From the NCBI GenBank assembly GCA_910587995.1, contig CAJUNS010000003.1, positions 1-64,000 of the forward strand: a stretch of 64,000 nucleotides of DNA, written 5' to 3'. Below, piece after piece: positions 32,054-40,747 of the stretch. The position numbers and the translations under genes are program-made. The notes beneath the pieces were generated by a model. It made no database searches. It worked only from the letters and a program-made list of their open reading frames with translations, and was not told the origin of the DNA. How positions within the stretch are numbered: position 1 is the stretch's first letter; the number at the start of each line of letters is the position of its first letter. This DNA comes from an uncultured Oscillospiraceae bacterium. GTDB lineage: Bacteria > Bacillota_A > Clostridia > Oscillospirales > Acutalibacteraceae.

Positions 32054-33118
32054 ATGAAACACTCTGACCCCAGCTTCAAGCGCTTGGTACTCACTTTCTT
32101 GCTGCTGTATGCCCTCATTGCTCTGGTGCCCTTGGCTGTTTCCCGGGCCCAGCCTATGCCGGTGAAGGGGGGCTCTTCCCTCCTGGAGGCCGCCTCCAGT
32201 CCGGAGCCCAGCCTGAGCTCCAGCGGGCCGCCGGAGGTGCGCTTTCCAGACGCGTCCCCCCAGAACAGCCCCCAGGCCCAGGGCGTTTTTACCCTGCGGG
32301 ACGCGGCCACAGGCGAGACCTTTACGGTCCCGGAGCGGGAGTTTGTAGAGGCCTCCCTGGCCTGCGAAATGGACCTTTCTTCCCCGGCCGAGGCCCTAAA
32401 AGCCCAGGCCGTGGCCGCTTACACCTACTACAGCCGCCAGCGGGCCCAGGGGCAGACCATTGCCTGCGATACCGCCAACTGGCTGGTTTATGTGCCAGAG
32501 AGCGCCATGCGGGAGCGTTGGGGAGAAGACTATGAGGAATACCGCGCCGCCATCCGCGCCGCGGTGGACGCGGTAGAGGGCCAGCTGCTCACCTACCAGG
32601 ACAAGCCCATTCTGGCGGCCTATTTCGCCATCTCCACGGGGGGAACCGAGGCGGTGGAGAATGTCTGGTCCCCGGACGCGGCGGCGGAGCATCCCTACCT
32701 ACAGGCTGTGGCCAGTCCGGGCGACGCCTTCAGCGATGGCTACTTGAGCCGGGTCCAGCTGACGGACCAGCAGTTTCAAGAGGCTGTGGCCGCCCATTTT
32801 ACGGACAACCCGCCGGATCTTTCCGGTCCGCCGGAAAACTGGCTGACAGAAATCGAATACACCCCCTCCCGCATGGTGAAAACCGCCAAGCTGGGCGGCA
32901 GATCCGTCACTGGGCCGGAACTGCGGGCCGCTTTGGGCCTGCGCAGCGCCGGGTTCACCTTCACCAGGGAAGAGGGCGTATTTGATTTCACTGTGCGCGG
33001 CTGGGGCCACGGGGTGGGCATGAGCCAGGCCGGGGCGGTGTTCCTCGCCAAACGGGGCGCGGACTACCAAGAGATTTTGGCCCACTACTACCCCGGAACG
33101 GAGCTGGTGGTGGAATAG
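32054..33118 (+). CDS. spoIID: SpoIID/LytB-domain protein
   Basis: SpoIID is a membrane-anchored lytic transglycosylase acting on denuded glycan strands during engulfment. This 354-residue protein has an N-terminal membrane anchor (LVLTFLLLYALIALVPLAV), a Ser/Pro linker ~35-75 and the SpoIID domain: VEASLACEMDLSSPAEALKAQAVAAYTYYSRQ, ILAAYFAISTGGTEAVENVW, HPYLQAVASPGD, and the C-terminal signature VRGWGHGVGMSQAGA. The catalytic Glu in LACEM is present. The start follows ACGGAGGCGCCCT. It is the only plus-strand gene of this region, convergent with the CDF gene, 3 bases between the stops. Its presence suggests a sporulating ancestor; LytB-like paralogues make the symbol tentative. Confidence 0.88.
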   Translation: MKHSDPSFKRLVLTFLLLYALIALVPLAVSRAQPMPVKGGSSLLEAASSPEPSLSSSGPPEVRFPDASPQNSPQAQGVFTLRDAATGETFTVPEREFVEASLACEMDLSSPAEALKAQAVAAYTYYSRQRAQGQTIACDTANWLVYVPESAMRERWGEDYEEYRAAIRAAVDAVEGQLLTYQDKPILAAYFAISTGGTEAVENVWSPDAAAEHPYLQAVASPGDAFSDGYLSRVQLTDQQFQEAVAAHFTDNPPDLSGPPENWLTEIEYTPSRMVKTAKLGGRSVTGPELRAALGLRSAGFTFTREEGVFDFTVRGWGHGVGMSQAGAVFLAKRGADYQEILAHYYPGTELVVE

Positions 33119-33121
33119 GAG

Positions 33122-34306
33122 CTAGCATTCCAGCTCGTTGACAACCCCTTCCCGGTCGATGGTCAGCACCACCCGGTAGCTGGGGTCCAGCTTTTCAATC
33201 TCCCGCACCATCTTAGCCCGGATCAGCGTATCGCTGTCCGGCACAGAGAAGGGCACTGCCGCGTCGAACACAATGTTGGAGTGGGTTACGCCCCACACCA
33301 CCCGAAAGTCGTGGATGCCCGCCTGGGGGCAGGCCCCCTTGACGCAGTCCTGTACCTGAGCCCGCAGGGCCTCGGTCCGGGGGTCGTTGGTAACCACCGG
33401 GTCCATGTGGATCACCAGGTGGATATGTTCCTCCGTCCAAAAGTCCCGCTCAATGTTGTCAATCCGGTCATGGCTGACTAGTATATCCTCTTCGGCGGGC
33501 ACCTCGCAGTGGACCGTGGCAAAGCAGCGGCCCTCCCCGTAGCTGTGCACGGTCAGGTCATGAATGCCCACCACGCCCTCGTAAGAGCGGATGCGGTCGT
33601 AGATCATCCGCACCAGCTCCTGGTCCGGGGCCAGCCCCAGCAGGGGGCCAGCGGTCTCCCCTACCAGCTTGGCGCCGGAAACCACAATGAACACCGCCAC
33701 CGCCAGACCCAGCCAACCGTCCAGGCGCAGGTCCGTCAGCCGGGTGACCACGGCCCCCAGCAGCACCACCGAAGTGGCGATTACATCGTTGCGGCTGTCG
33801 CTGGCCGTGGCGGTCAGGGCTTGGCTGCCAATGGTCTTGCCCACCCGCAGGTAAAAAAAGCACTGCCAAAGCTTCAGCAGCACCGAAATGACCAGCACGG
33901 CCAAAGTCACTGGCCCGAAGTCCGCCGCTTCGGGGGCAAAAATCTTCTCCACCGATGAGATGCCCAGCTCCAGCCCTAGAAACAGCACGATGAAGGAGAC
34001 GATTACCCCGCACAGATACTCAATGCGGGCATGGCCAAAGGGGTGCTCCGCGTCGGCGGGCTTGCCAGCCAGCTTAAAGCCTACCAGCATAATAATGGAG
34101 GAGCCCGAATCCGTCAGGTTGTTCACCGCGTCCGCCAAAATGGCCACGCTGTGGGACAAGAGCCCCGCCGCCAGCTTGATGGCGAACAGCAGCAGGTTGG
34201 TGGCAATGCCCACCGCTCCCGCCATCTGGCCGCTGCGCTCCCGGACCTCTGGGCTCTGCTCCTGGCCATAGCCTTTGACCAAGCCTTTCATGATCCCATC
34301 GAACAT
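33122..34306 (-). CDS. Cation diffusion facilitator transporter, probably Mn-type
   Basis: A 394-residue CDF antiporter with six membrane helices (NLLLFAIKLAAGLLS, SIIMLVGFKLAG, LCGVIVSFIVLFLGLELG, VTLAVLVISVLLKLWQCFFYL, VIATSVVLLGAVVTRL, WLGLAVAVFIVVSGA) and a C-terminal cytoplasmic ferredoxin-like domain (VHSYGEGRCFATVHCEVPAEEDILVSHDRIDNIE). The transport-site residues read N-x-x-x-D in helix 2 (AVNNLTDSG) and D-x-x-x-D in helix 5 (ASDSRNDV). Zinc transporters have His here; the N/D/D/D set is the one described for manganese exporters such as MntE. Metal choice is inference. Length is normal with an extended C-terminus. Confidence 0.87.
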   Translation of the reverse strand: MFDGIMKGLVKGYGQEQSPEVRERSGQMAGAVGIATNLLLFAIKLAAGLLSHSVAILADAVNNLTDSGSSIIMLVGFKLAGKPADAEHPFGHARIEYLCGVIVSFIVLFLGLELGISSVEKIFAPEAADFGPVTLAVLVISVLLKLWQCFFYLRVGKTIGSQALTATASDSRNDVIATSVVLLGAVVTRLTDLRLDGWLGLAVAVFIVVSGAKLVGETAGPLLGLAPDQELVRMIYDRIRSYEGVVGIHDLTVHSYGEGRCFATVHCEVPAEEDILVSHDRIDNIERDFWTEEHIHLVIHMDPVVTNDPRTEALRAQVQDCVKGACPQAGIHDFRVVWGVTHSNIVFDAAVPFSVPDSDTLIRAKMVREIEKLDPSYRVVLTIDREGVVNELEC

Positions 34307-34318
34307 GGTAACACTTCC

Positions 34319-35368
34319 TTACACTAAAATGCTTCCGCCGGTACAGTCTATGCCCACAATCAACGGGAAATCCCGCAATTCCAGCCGCTTCACCGACTCG
34401 CAGCCCAGATCCTCAAAAGCGATGACCTCGCAGGCCGTAATACACTGGGCCGCCAGGGCCCCCGCGCCGCCTATGGCGCACAGGTATACCGCCCCGTTGC
34501 GCTTTATAGCCTCCACCACCGGGGCGCTGCGCTTGCCCTTTCCAATCATGGCCTTGACTCCCAGATCCAAAAAGCGCGGGGTATAGGGGTCCATGCGGGT
34601 GCTGGTGGTGGGGCCGCAGGAGCCAATGGCCAAGCCCTCCGGGGCGGGCGTGGGGCCCGCATAGTAAATTGCCGCCCCGTCCAGCGGGTAGGGCGGCTCT
34701 TGGCCCTGGTCCAGCTGTTGGGTGATGCGCTTATGGGCCGCATCCCGGCTGGTGTAGGCCGTACCGCTGAGCAGTACCCGCTGGCCTGCCCGCAGCAGGG
34801 CGGCTTTCTCGCCCAGCTCGCTGGTGTGCAGTCTGATTTCCTCCATGTTCTCCCCCTCCTGTGTCAGGTCCAGCTCTAAGTAATAATCCTGCTCTGTCTC
34901 CCGTACTATGTGAAAGCCCAGCCTTTGGTGCAGAGCCAGGGAGGCTTGGTTCCACTTGTACACCGTGGAGTTGGCAATTTTTGCATAGCCCAAGCTTCGC
35001 AGGCGCTCTATCACCTTTTTCATCACCAGCGTCCCAATGCCCCGGCCCCGGTACGCCGCAAACCACAGGGCGATGGGCGGATTCTCAGGCTTTATGGTTA
35101 CATCCCCCACCGGGGTCCAGGCGCCGCCTTCCAGGGCCTCGATAAAGTAGAGCTCTCCATGGGCGTCCAGATATTGGCACATACCCTTGACGTAAGCCAA
35201 ATCAGGGATTTTCGCCTCGTCAAAAATCCCCTCTGAGTTCTGGTACACCACTGGGTCCTGGTAGCCGGGCAGGGCCAGCTCATAGCGGCCGTTGTACCGC
35301 TTCAGCCGCAGGGTCCCGGTAAGCCCGATAACCGGCGGCTGCTCCACGCCGGGCAATGGCATAGGCAA
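34319..35368 (-). CDS. GNAT acetyltransferase fused to fumarase class I beta-subunit domain
   Basis: One open frame of 349 codons. Residues 1-~170 are a GNAT domain: VGDVTIKPENPPIALWFAAY, RGRGIGTLVMKKVIERLRSLGY (acetyl-CoA loop), VYKWNQASLALHQRLGFHIV. Residues 175-349 are a complete beta domain of class I fumarase or tartrate dehydratase: LRAGQRVLLSGTAYTSRDAAHKR, PLDGAAIYYAGPTPAP, SCGPTTSTRMDPYTP, MIGKG, YLCAIGGAGALAAQCI, EDLGCESVKRLEL. Met-175 (34846) is preceded by AGGAGGGGGAGAAC, so the fumarase part may also be made separately. The Fe-S alpha subunit that completes a class I fumarase is not in the window. Either this is a true bifunctional protein, or two genes joined by loss of a stop codon. 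Confidence 0.83.
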   Translation of the reverse strand: MPMPLPGVEQPPVIGLTGTLRLKRYNGRYELALPGYQDPVVYQNSEGIFDEAKIPDLAYVKGMCQYLDAHGELYFIEALEGGAWTPVGDVTIKPENPPIALWFAAYRGRGIGTLVMKKVIERLRSLGYAKIANSTVYKWNQASLALHQRLGFHIVRETEQDYYLELDLTQEGENMEEIRLHTSELGEKAALLRAGQRVLLSGTAYTSRDAAHKRITQQLDQGQEPPYPLDGAAIYYAGPTPAPEGLAIGSCGPTTSTRMDPYTPRFLDLGVKAMIGKGKRSAPVVEAIKRNGAVYLCAIGGAGALAAQCITACEVIAFEDLGCESVKRLELRDFPLIVGIDCTGGSILV

Positions 35369-35434
35369 TCGCTCCTTATTACAAAATGAACGGCCCCGGC
35401 ACTCAGCCGGAGCCGCCTTGCTTCACCCGCCCGC

Positions 35435-36019
35435 TTAGGCGATTAATTTCCAGTAATGACAGGTTCGCCCAAAGGGAGCCTCGGGCCGGTACTTCTCTAC
35501 CTCCAAGCCCAGCCTTTCCCACAAAGCCCCCATGTCCTCCGGGTCCTCGTCTTGGGCCAGAGACTGATAATACAGCGCCCCGCCCGGCTTGAGAAAGCCT
35601 GCCGCTATTCCCAGAATGTCCTCAAAAAGCCCGCTCTCCATCCGGGTGCTGCCCACCATCGTCACAATGCTGAACCGGCCCCGCAGTTCTCCGCAGTCCA
35701 TGACATTTTTGTTGACCACCGTGACCGGGTTGGGGTTGCCCTCGTTCTTCAGGCCCTCCCGCAAAGCCCGGCAGCTCTCCGGGTCCAGGTCAATGCTGGT
35801 GAGGCTTCCCCCGTCCAGCCGGTAGCTGAGATAGCGGTCCCAGTACCCCGCCCCAATGCCGATGTTGCAGATTTCCGCCCCCCGGGCCACGGGAAAGTTC
35901 TCCTCAAAAAAGGCGGTAATCCGGTACTCCAGATACTTCTGCTCCACCGAGAGGTTCCAGGGCCCGGCCTCCGGCCCCCAGAACGCGCCGTAGGCTTTTA
36001 ACAAAAAATCCTGATCCAT
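35435..36019 (-). CDS. SAM-dependent methyltransferase
   Basis: A 194-residue protein with a weak but readable class I core: AEICNIGIGAGYWDRYLSYRL (motif I), GGSLTSIDLDPESCRALREGL (motif II acidic residue), NPVTVVNKNVMDCGELRGRFSIVTMVGSTRME, and FLKPGGALYYQSLAQ (post-motif). The C-terminal EAPFGRTCHYWKLIA is short. The ATG at 36019 follows AAAGGGAGGCATGGAACC. The substrate is unknown; neighbours give no hint. Confidence 0.72.
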   Translation of the reverse strand: MDQDFLLKAYGAFWGPEAGPWNLSVEQKYLEYRITAFFEENFPVARGAEICNIGIGAGYWDRYLSYRLDGGSLTSIDLDPESCRALREGLKNEGNPNPVTVVNKNVMDCGELRGRFSIVTMVGSTRMESGLFEDILGIAAGFLKPGGALYYQSLAQDEDPEDMGALWERLGLEVEKYRPEAPFGRTCHYWKLIA

Positions 36020-36103
36020 GGTTCCATGCCTCCCTTTTCTGTCTTGAATCACACTGCCCCAGGCAGAACGGGAGGGAGGCCCCCGGCAAGGGGGTTCGCC
36101 GTG

Positions 36104-36490
36104 CTATTTCTCCCAGAATACCTCTATATGTTCATGGGTGGGACCGTAGAAGAAAGCGATGCGGATCGGCGCGCCGCCCAGCTCCATATCGGCGGGCTCA
36201 TTGGTTACCTGGTAGCCAGCCTCGCGCACCTTTTCCACAATCTCGTCCACCTTATCGGTGGCAAAAGCAATGTGGGCCAGAGGGCCTCCGGCGGGAATCT
36301 CGCTGTCGCTGCTGAGAATCTCCATGCAGGTATTATCCCCGCAGGACACCATCAGGCAGGGCCGCTGGGGATCGCCCCAGCTCTTCTTGATCTCCATCCC
36401 CAATAGTTTGGTGTAGAAGTCTACGGTTTCCTGATACTGTTCCGCCGTGGGCTTCACGGCAATATGATGTACACCCTTTATCATTCCCAT
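36104..36490 (-). CDS. VOC-family (glyoxalase/bleomycin-resistance fold) protein
   Basis: A 128-residue double beta-alpha-beta-beta-beta protein: GVHHIAVKPTAEQYQETVDFYTKLLGMEI (metal-ligand His), LMVSCGDNTCMEIL (Glu), GGPLAHIAFATDKVDEIVEKVREAGY (second His), IRIAFFYGPTHEHIEVF (second Glu). All four H-E-H-E positions are present, as in glyoxalase I and methylmalonyl-CoA epimerase. It is first after ftsZ on the same strand, 12 bases past its stop, so it may be read through from the ftsZ transcript. The substrate is not decided. Confidence 0.82.
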   Translation of the reverse strand: MGMIKGVHHIAVKPTAEQYQETVDFYTKLLGMEIKKSWGDPQRPCLMVSCGDNTCMEILSSDSEIPAGGPLAHIAFATDKVDEIVEKVREAGYQVTNEPADMELGGAPIRIAFFYGPTHEHIEVFWEK

Positions 36491-36502
36491 AGTGGCATCT
36501 CC

Positions 36503-37684
36503 TTATTTGCGGTTAAATATCGACATAATGTCGGTAAATGTGTCGTCATCGTCAATGACCGCCGGGTCCACCCGGGGTTCGCTGGCGCCGCGGATGCCGG
36601 AGCTGCTGCGGATGTTGGCTCCCCGGCCGCTGGACGCCGCCGGAGCGTCGTTCTGGGCCGGAGCGGCGGTCAGAAAGTCATCGTCCAAATCCAGGTCCAA
36701 AGCGGGCTTAGACTTCTCCCCATTCATCCCCTCAAAGCCGGTGGCGATGACCGTGACGTTCATGGCGTCCTCCAGGGACTCGTCAAAGGTGGCGCCCCAA
36801 ATGATGTTGGCGTCCGGATGGGCCCGCTCGGTAACAATCTGGGAGGCGGTGTCAATCTCGTCCAGGGCGATGTCCGGGCTGGAGGTGATGTTGATGATCA
36901 CGCCCCGGGCTCCGGCAATCTTAGTCTCCAGCAGGGGGCTGGAAATAGCGGCCATAGCGGCCTGCTCGGCCTTGTCTTTGCCGGTGCCGTGGCCCACGCC
37001 CATATGGGCATAGCCCGCATCCTGCATTACGGACTTCACGTCCTCAAAGTCCAGGTTCACAATGCCGGGCAGCTGGATCAGATCCGAGATGCTCTGCACG
37101 CCCTGGCGCAGCACATCGTCCGCCACCAAAAAGGCGTTGGCCAGGGTGATGCGCTCCTCGCTCACCAGCTTCAGGCGCTCGTTGGGGATGACCACCAGGG
37201 AGTCCACATGCTCCCGCAGCTGGGCAATGCCCCGCTCGGCCTGCTCCATACGCCTGCGCCCCTCAAAAGCAAAGGGCTTGGTGACAATGCCCACTGTCAG
37301 CGCTCCCTGCTCCCGGGCCATTTTGGCCACGGCAGGGGCTGCGCCGGTGCCAGTGCCGCCGCCCATACCGGCGGTGATGAACACCATGTCCGCGTCCTTA
37401 AGGGTCTGGGAGATAACCTCCCGGCTCTCCTCAGCGGCCTTTTCCCCCACCTCCGGCTTGGAGCCCGCGCCCCGGCCGTTGGTCAGCTTCTCCCCCAGCT
37501 GCACCTTGATGGAGGCCTGGCTGCGCTGCAGGGCCTGCTTGTCCGTATTCATACATACCAGCTCCACACTGCGCACACCGGCGCTGGCAATGCGGTTTAC
37601 AGCGTTTCCGCCGCCACCGCCAACTCCCACCACTTTAATGGTCTGGGGGGTCTCATCCAATAAATTGTCCACTTCAAACGGCAT
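36503..37684 (-). CDS. ftsZ: Cell division GTPase FtsZ
   Basis: FtsZ polymerises into the Z-ring. This 393-residue protein has IKVVGVGGGGGNAVNRI, the tubulin signature GGGTGTGAAP, VTKPFAFEGRRR, the T7 catalytic loop NLDFEDVKSVM, and FDESLEDAMNVTVIATGF. A ~60-residue linker leads to the C-terminal peptide region DTFTDIMSIFNRK, which binds FtsA, SepF or EzrA-type partners. It is the last gene of the division cluster on this strand but has its own promoter ~185 bases upstream. ftsA is absent next to it, as in many Clostridia. Confidence 0.97.
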   Translation of the reverse strand: MPFEVDNLLDETPQTIKVVGVGGGGGNAVNRIASAGVRSVELVCMNTDKQALQRSQASIKVQLGEKLTNGRGAGSKPEVGEKAAEESREVISQTLKDADMVFITAGMGGGTGTGAAPAVAKMAREQGALTVGIVTKPFAFEGRRRMEQAERGIAQLREHVDSLVVIPNERLKLVSEERITLANAFLVADDVLRQGVQSISDLIQLPGIVNLDFEDVKSVMQDAGYAHMGVGHGTGKDKAEQAAMAAISSPLLETKIAGARGVIINITSSPDIALDEIDTASQIVTERAHPDANIIWGATFDESLEDAMNVTVIATGFEGMNGEKSKPALDLDLDDDFLTAAPAQNDAPAASSGRGANIRSSSGIRGASEPRVDPAVIDDDDTFTDIMSIFNRK

Positions 37685-37869
37685 TTTTTGACCATTCCTC
37701 TCTGCGTTTTGTGCTTTCGTCTCAAGCTGAATGCCGTCCGGCCAACCGCAAGGTCCAGCCGGACCCGGAAAGCAAAGCGCTGGGCTGAAACCCGTTTCCA
37801 GCCTGCTCCTCCTGGCTTGCTCCCGATATGGGAATACGATTTTACGTCAACCAAAACACTACCGTCTTT

Positions 37870-37898
37870 AATTTATCACTTTTTTGAGGAAATTTCAA
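37870..37898 (-). promoter_or_regulatory. ftsZ promoter
   Basis: On the minus strand TTGAAA (37893-37898), 17 bases, TAAATT (37870-37875). The 310-base ftsQ-ftsZ gap otherwise shows only a GC-rich leader without a strong T-run terminator. Confidence 0.65.
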
Positions 37899-37994
37899 GG
37901 TGATTCTTTAAATTTAGGCCGGTAAATGTTAGATTTCTCGCTTTTTCTCTTGAACATGGGCGTGCTCTTCCCTGCCGGTACAAGATATAGGGGG

Positions 37995-39407
37995 TCATTC
38001 GCCTTCCCCTTCTTCGCCGGTCCATTCCTCTTCCTCAGACCAGCCGTCTCCGCCGGTCCACTCATCCTCACCGCTCCACTCCTCTTCGTCAGACCAATCT
38101 TCCACACCGGTCCACGCGTCCTCATCGGACCAATCCTCTTCTTCGGTCCACTCATCCCCGCCGGTCCCATCGTCTCCGCCCTCTTCGTCCGGCTGGGCTT
38201 CTTCTCCGCCCCCCTCTTCCGGCTCCGGACTGGGGCTGGCCGAAGGCTGGGGGCTGGCCGCCGGGGCGGGCACGCTGCTGCCGTTTTCGGACTCAAAATA
38301 GGATTTGCGCTCGTCCGGCAGATAGTTCAGCTTCAGCACGCCCCGCTGGTCCAGAGGGATCTTATCGGTCAGCAGGCCATAGGCGGTTTGCAGCTTATAA
38401 TCCAGCTGCTTGGTGTTGCCCAGCTGGCACTCCACCCGGTCTTGGTACCACAGGCGGATGTTGTTTAAGTCTGTCAGGTCCAGCTTGGTAAAATCCTGGG
38501 CCTCCATCTCCGCCAGCTTTTCCATAATATCCCCAAATGCCTGGCCGGCCTCGGTTCTCTCCGTTTCCAGCTTCTGCCCCGGCTGGCTGCTTTTGAGCAG
38601 AATGCCCTGCACCTGCATCACGCCCTCCGGCGGGTTGGGCACAGACTCCAGAATTTTCCCCTCGCTGCTGGCCAGCAGCCAGATACCGGCGTTTTCCACC
38701 GCGCACAGGGCCTGGGCGGCGGTGATGTCCACCACCACCGTGCCCGGCAGCTTCCGGCTGATTTTCGCCTTGCCTATGTAGGGCAGCTGGGCCTCCAGCT
38801 TTTGCTCCCGGTCCCGAATGGGAAGAAACAGCATGTTGTCCCCCGGCTTGTAGCCGCAGATTTCTTTGATCTCTTCCTCGGCGTATGGGGCGTCGCCGGT
38901 TACCTGCACCGCCGTTACCCGCAGCAGCAGCGACTCCGCCAGAAAAAGCGTAACCAGCAGCATGGCCAGCAGAGTCAGAACAATCAACAACCGCCGCTTA
39001 AACAGGCTCATGGGCTTGCGGCGTTTTCGCGGCTGCACCTCCCGCCGCTCCCGGGGCCCCCCGCCCCGAGGCGGAGGCGGGCCTTTGGCTGTCCGCTCTC
39101 GGGACGGCGGACGGCCGCCCGGCCGCTTCCTTTGGGACGGAGCGGGCTGGGCGCGCCCGCGCCTCTCCCGGCCGGAGGCGGGCTCTCGAGGCCGCGCCCC
39201 TTCCCGGCTGGAGGCCCGGCGCTCCCGCCGGCCTGGGGGCGCTTCCCCCTCCCGCGAGCGCCGTGCCGCCCGGTCTTCCTCCAAAATGCGCTCCCGGTTC
39301 ACAAACCAGTCAAACTGGGGAGGCTCGCCGCTGGAATGAGAGTTCAGGTCTTCAAAGTCGTTTTGATCCCACAGTTCCCGGCGGGGGCGGTCGGTCTTCT
39401 CTCTCAC
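37995..39407 (-). CDS. ftsQ: FtsQ/DivIB with Arg-rich cytoplasmic domain and acidic Trp-hexapeptide tail
   Basis: FtsQ/DivIB scaffolds the divisome with FtsL and FtsB. In this 470-residue copy residues 1-135 are cytoplasmic and extremely Arg/Pro-rich. One membrane helix follows (RRLLIVLTLLAMLLVTLFLAESLLL, ~138-162), then a POTRA domain (VTAVQVTGDAPYAEEEIKEICGY...) and the beta domain to ~370. A Pro/Ser linker (~376-396) leads to residues 418-470: eight consecutive units of Trp plus five mostly acidic residues, then EGEGE. Ordinary FtsQ proteins of Firmicutes have ~260-300 residues, so both ends are extended. It starts at a GTG after AAGGAGG. It follows murA and precedes ftsZ. Confidence 0.9.
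   Translation of the reverse strand: MREKTDRPRRELWDQNDFEDLNSHSSGEPPQFDWFVNRERILEEDRAARRSREGEAPPGRRERRASSREGARPREPASGRERRGRAQPAPSQRKRPGGRPPSRERTAKGPPPPRGGGPRERREVQPRKRRKPMSLFKRRLLIVLTLLAMLLVTLFLAESLLLRVTAVQVTGDAPYAEEEIKEICGYKPGDNMLFLPIRDREQKLEAQLPYIGKAKISRKLPGTVVVDITAAQALCAVENAGIWLLASSEGKILESVPNPPEGVMQVQGILLKSSQPGQKLETERTEAGQAFGDIMEKLAEMEAQDFTKLDLTDLNNIRLWYQDRVECQLGNTKQLDYKLQTAYGLLTDKIPLDQRGVLKLNYLPDERKSYFESENGSSVPAPAASPQPSASPSPEPEEGGGEEAQPDEEGGDDGTGGDEWTEEEDWSDEDAWTGVEDWSDEEEWSGEDEWTGGDGWSEEEEWTGEEGEGE
37998..38156 (-). repeat. Coding tandem repeat: eight 18-bp units in the ftsQ 3' end
   Basis: The encoded units are W(T/S) followed by four residues drawn from D, E, G, A and V, with Trp every sixth residue: WTEEED, WSDEDA, WTGVED, WSDEEE, WSGEDE, WTGGDG, WSEEEE, WTGEEG. 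Imperfect copies suggest duplication followed by divergence under selection for charge and Trp spacing. Confidence 0.9.
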
Positions 39408-39435
39408 AGCAGGGCCTCCTTCCCTTTTTACGTCT

Positions 39436-40686
39436 TTACGCTTCCTCTTCCCGGACCCGCGCTCCCAGGTCCGCCAAATGCTTTGCCAAGTCCTCGTAGC
39501 CCCGGCGGATAAACTGGGTCCCGCTTACCTGGGTGCGCCCCTGGGCCGAAAGGCCCGCCACCACCAAGGCCGCCCCGCCCCGCAGGTCCGCGGACTCCAC
39601 CGCCGCGCCGGTTAGGCGCTCCACGCCTTCTACCACGGCCACCTTGCCCTCTACCTTGATTTTGGCGCCCATGCGCCCCAAGCCCTCCGCGTGGCGGTAG
39701 CGGTTTTCAAATATGTTCTCCACAAACATGCTGGTCCCCCGGCCCACCGCCGCCATGCTCATAATGGCCGGCTGGGCGTCGGTGGGAAACCCCGGGTAGG
39801 GCATGGTGCGGATGTGGCGCACGGGGTTCAGCCGCCGGGGGGCCATAATGTTCAGGCATCCTCCCAGCTGGCGCACCTCGCAGCCAGATTCCTCAAAGGG
39901 GCCCAGCATAGGCAGAATGTGGGTGTTATCCACATCCCGCAGGGTGACGTTGCCCCCGGTGACAGCCGCGGCGGCCATGTATGTCACGGCGGCAATGCGG
40001 TCGGGCATCACCCGGTGCTCGCAGCCAAAAAGCTCCTTCACCCCGTCGATGATGACGCAGCTCTCCCCCGCACCATAAACCCGGGCTCCGCAGCGGTTGA
40101 GATACTCGCACAGATCGCTGATTTCCGGCTCCCGGGCGGCGTTGGCGATGATGGTGGTGCCTTTGCCGCACACAGCGGCCAGAATCAGGTTCTCTGTGGC
40201 CCCTACGCTGGGAAAGGCCAGGGAGACATAAGCTCCCTCCACCCCATGAGGGGCCGAGCAGTTCAGCCAGCCGCCGGTCTCTTCAATGTCCACCCCCAGC
40301 CGCCGCAGGGAGCTCAGGTGCAGGTCAATGGGCCGGGGGCCCAGCTCACAGCCGCCGGGGGCGCAGAGCCGGGCCGAGCCGCAGCGGGAGATCATCGCCC
40401 CCAGAAACACAATGGACGAGCGCATGCTCCGCATAAGCTCCTCGGGAATTTCGCACTGGGTCACCGCGCTGTCCACAATCAGGTCGTGGCCCTCCCGCTT
40501 GCAGCGGCATCCGGCGTGTTCCAAAATGCGCAGGGCCGTGTCCACGTCGGACAGGTCCGGGCAGTTGTGCAGAACCGTCTGCCCCTTGCACAAGAGCGCC
40601 GCCGCCAGCAGGGGCAGCGTGCTGTTTTTCGCTCCTTGAACTGTGAGCTCCCCGCTTAACTCCGCGGGGCCGTCAATGATGATCAT
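39436..40686 (-). CDS. murA: UDP-N-acetylglucosamine 1-carboxyvinyltransferase
   Basis: First committed step of peptidoglycan synthesis: transfers enolpyruvate from PEP to UDP-GlcNAc. The 416-residue protein has the EPSP-synthase-like double domain: GELTVQGAKNSTLPLLAAALL at the start, RLCAPGGCELGPRPIDLHL with the catalytic, fosfomycin-sensitive Cys, GATENLILAAV, DRIAAVTYMAAAA, and MPYPGFPTDAQPAIMSMA near the C-terminus. The ATG at 40686 follows AGAGAGGTG. Within the division cluster it stands between the GNAT gene at 40748 and ftsQ. The preserved Cys predicts ordinary sensitivity to Cys-directed PEP analogues. Confidence 0.96.
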   Translation of the reverse strand: MIIIDGPAELSGELTVQGAKNSTLPLLAAALLCKGQTVLHNCPDLSDVDTALRILEHAGCRCKREGHDLIVDSAVTQCEIPEELMRSMRSSIVFLGAMISRCGSARLCAPGGCELGPRPIDLHLSSLRRLGVDIEETGGWLNCSAPHGVEGAYVSLAFPSVGATENLILAAVCGKGTTIIANAAREPEISDLCEYLNRCGARVYGAGESCVIIDGVKELFGCEHRVMPDRIAAVTYMAAAAVTGGNVTLRDVDNTHILPMLGPFEESGCEVRQLGGCLNIMAPRRLNPVRHIRTMPYPGFPTDAQPAIMSMAAVGRGTSMFVENIFENRYRHAEGLGRMGAKIKVEGKVAVVEGVERLTGAAVESADLRGGAALVVAGLSAQGRTQVSGTQFIRRGYEDLAKHLADLGARVREEEA

Positions 40687-40747
40687 AGGGAACACCTCTC
40701 TAAAATGGGCTATGCCATTTTATGAGGCGCTTTCAATTGTGTGCGGG

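Noticed and set aside
34319..34846. Separate annotation of the fumarase beta domain as an independent gene
   Set aside because: The reading frame is continuous with the GNAT domain, so I list one gene and record the internal start as a finding.
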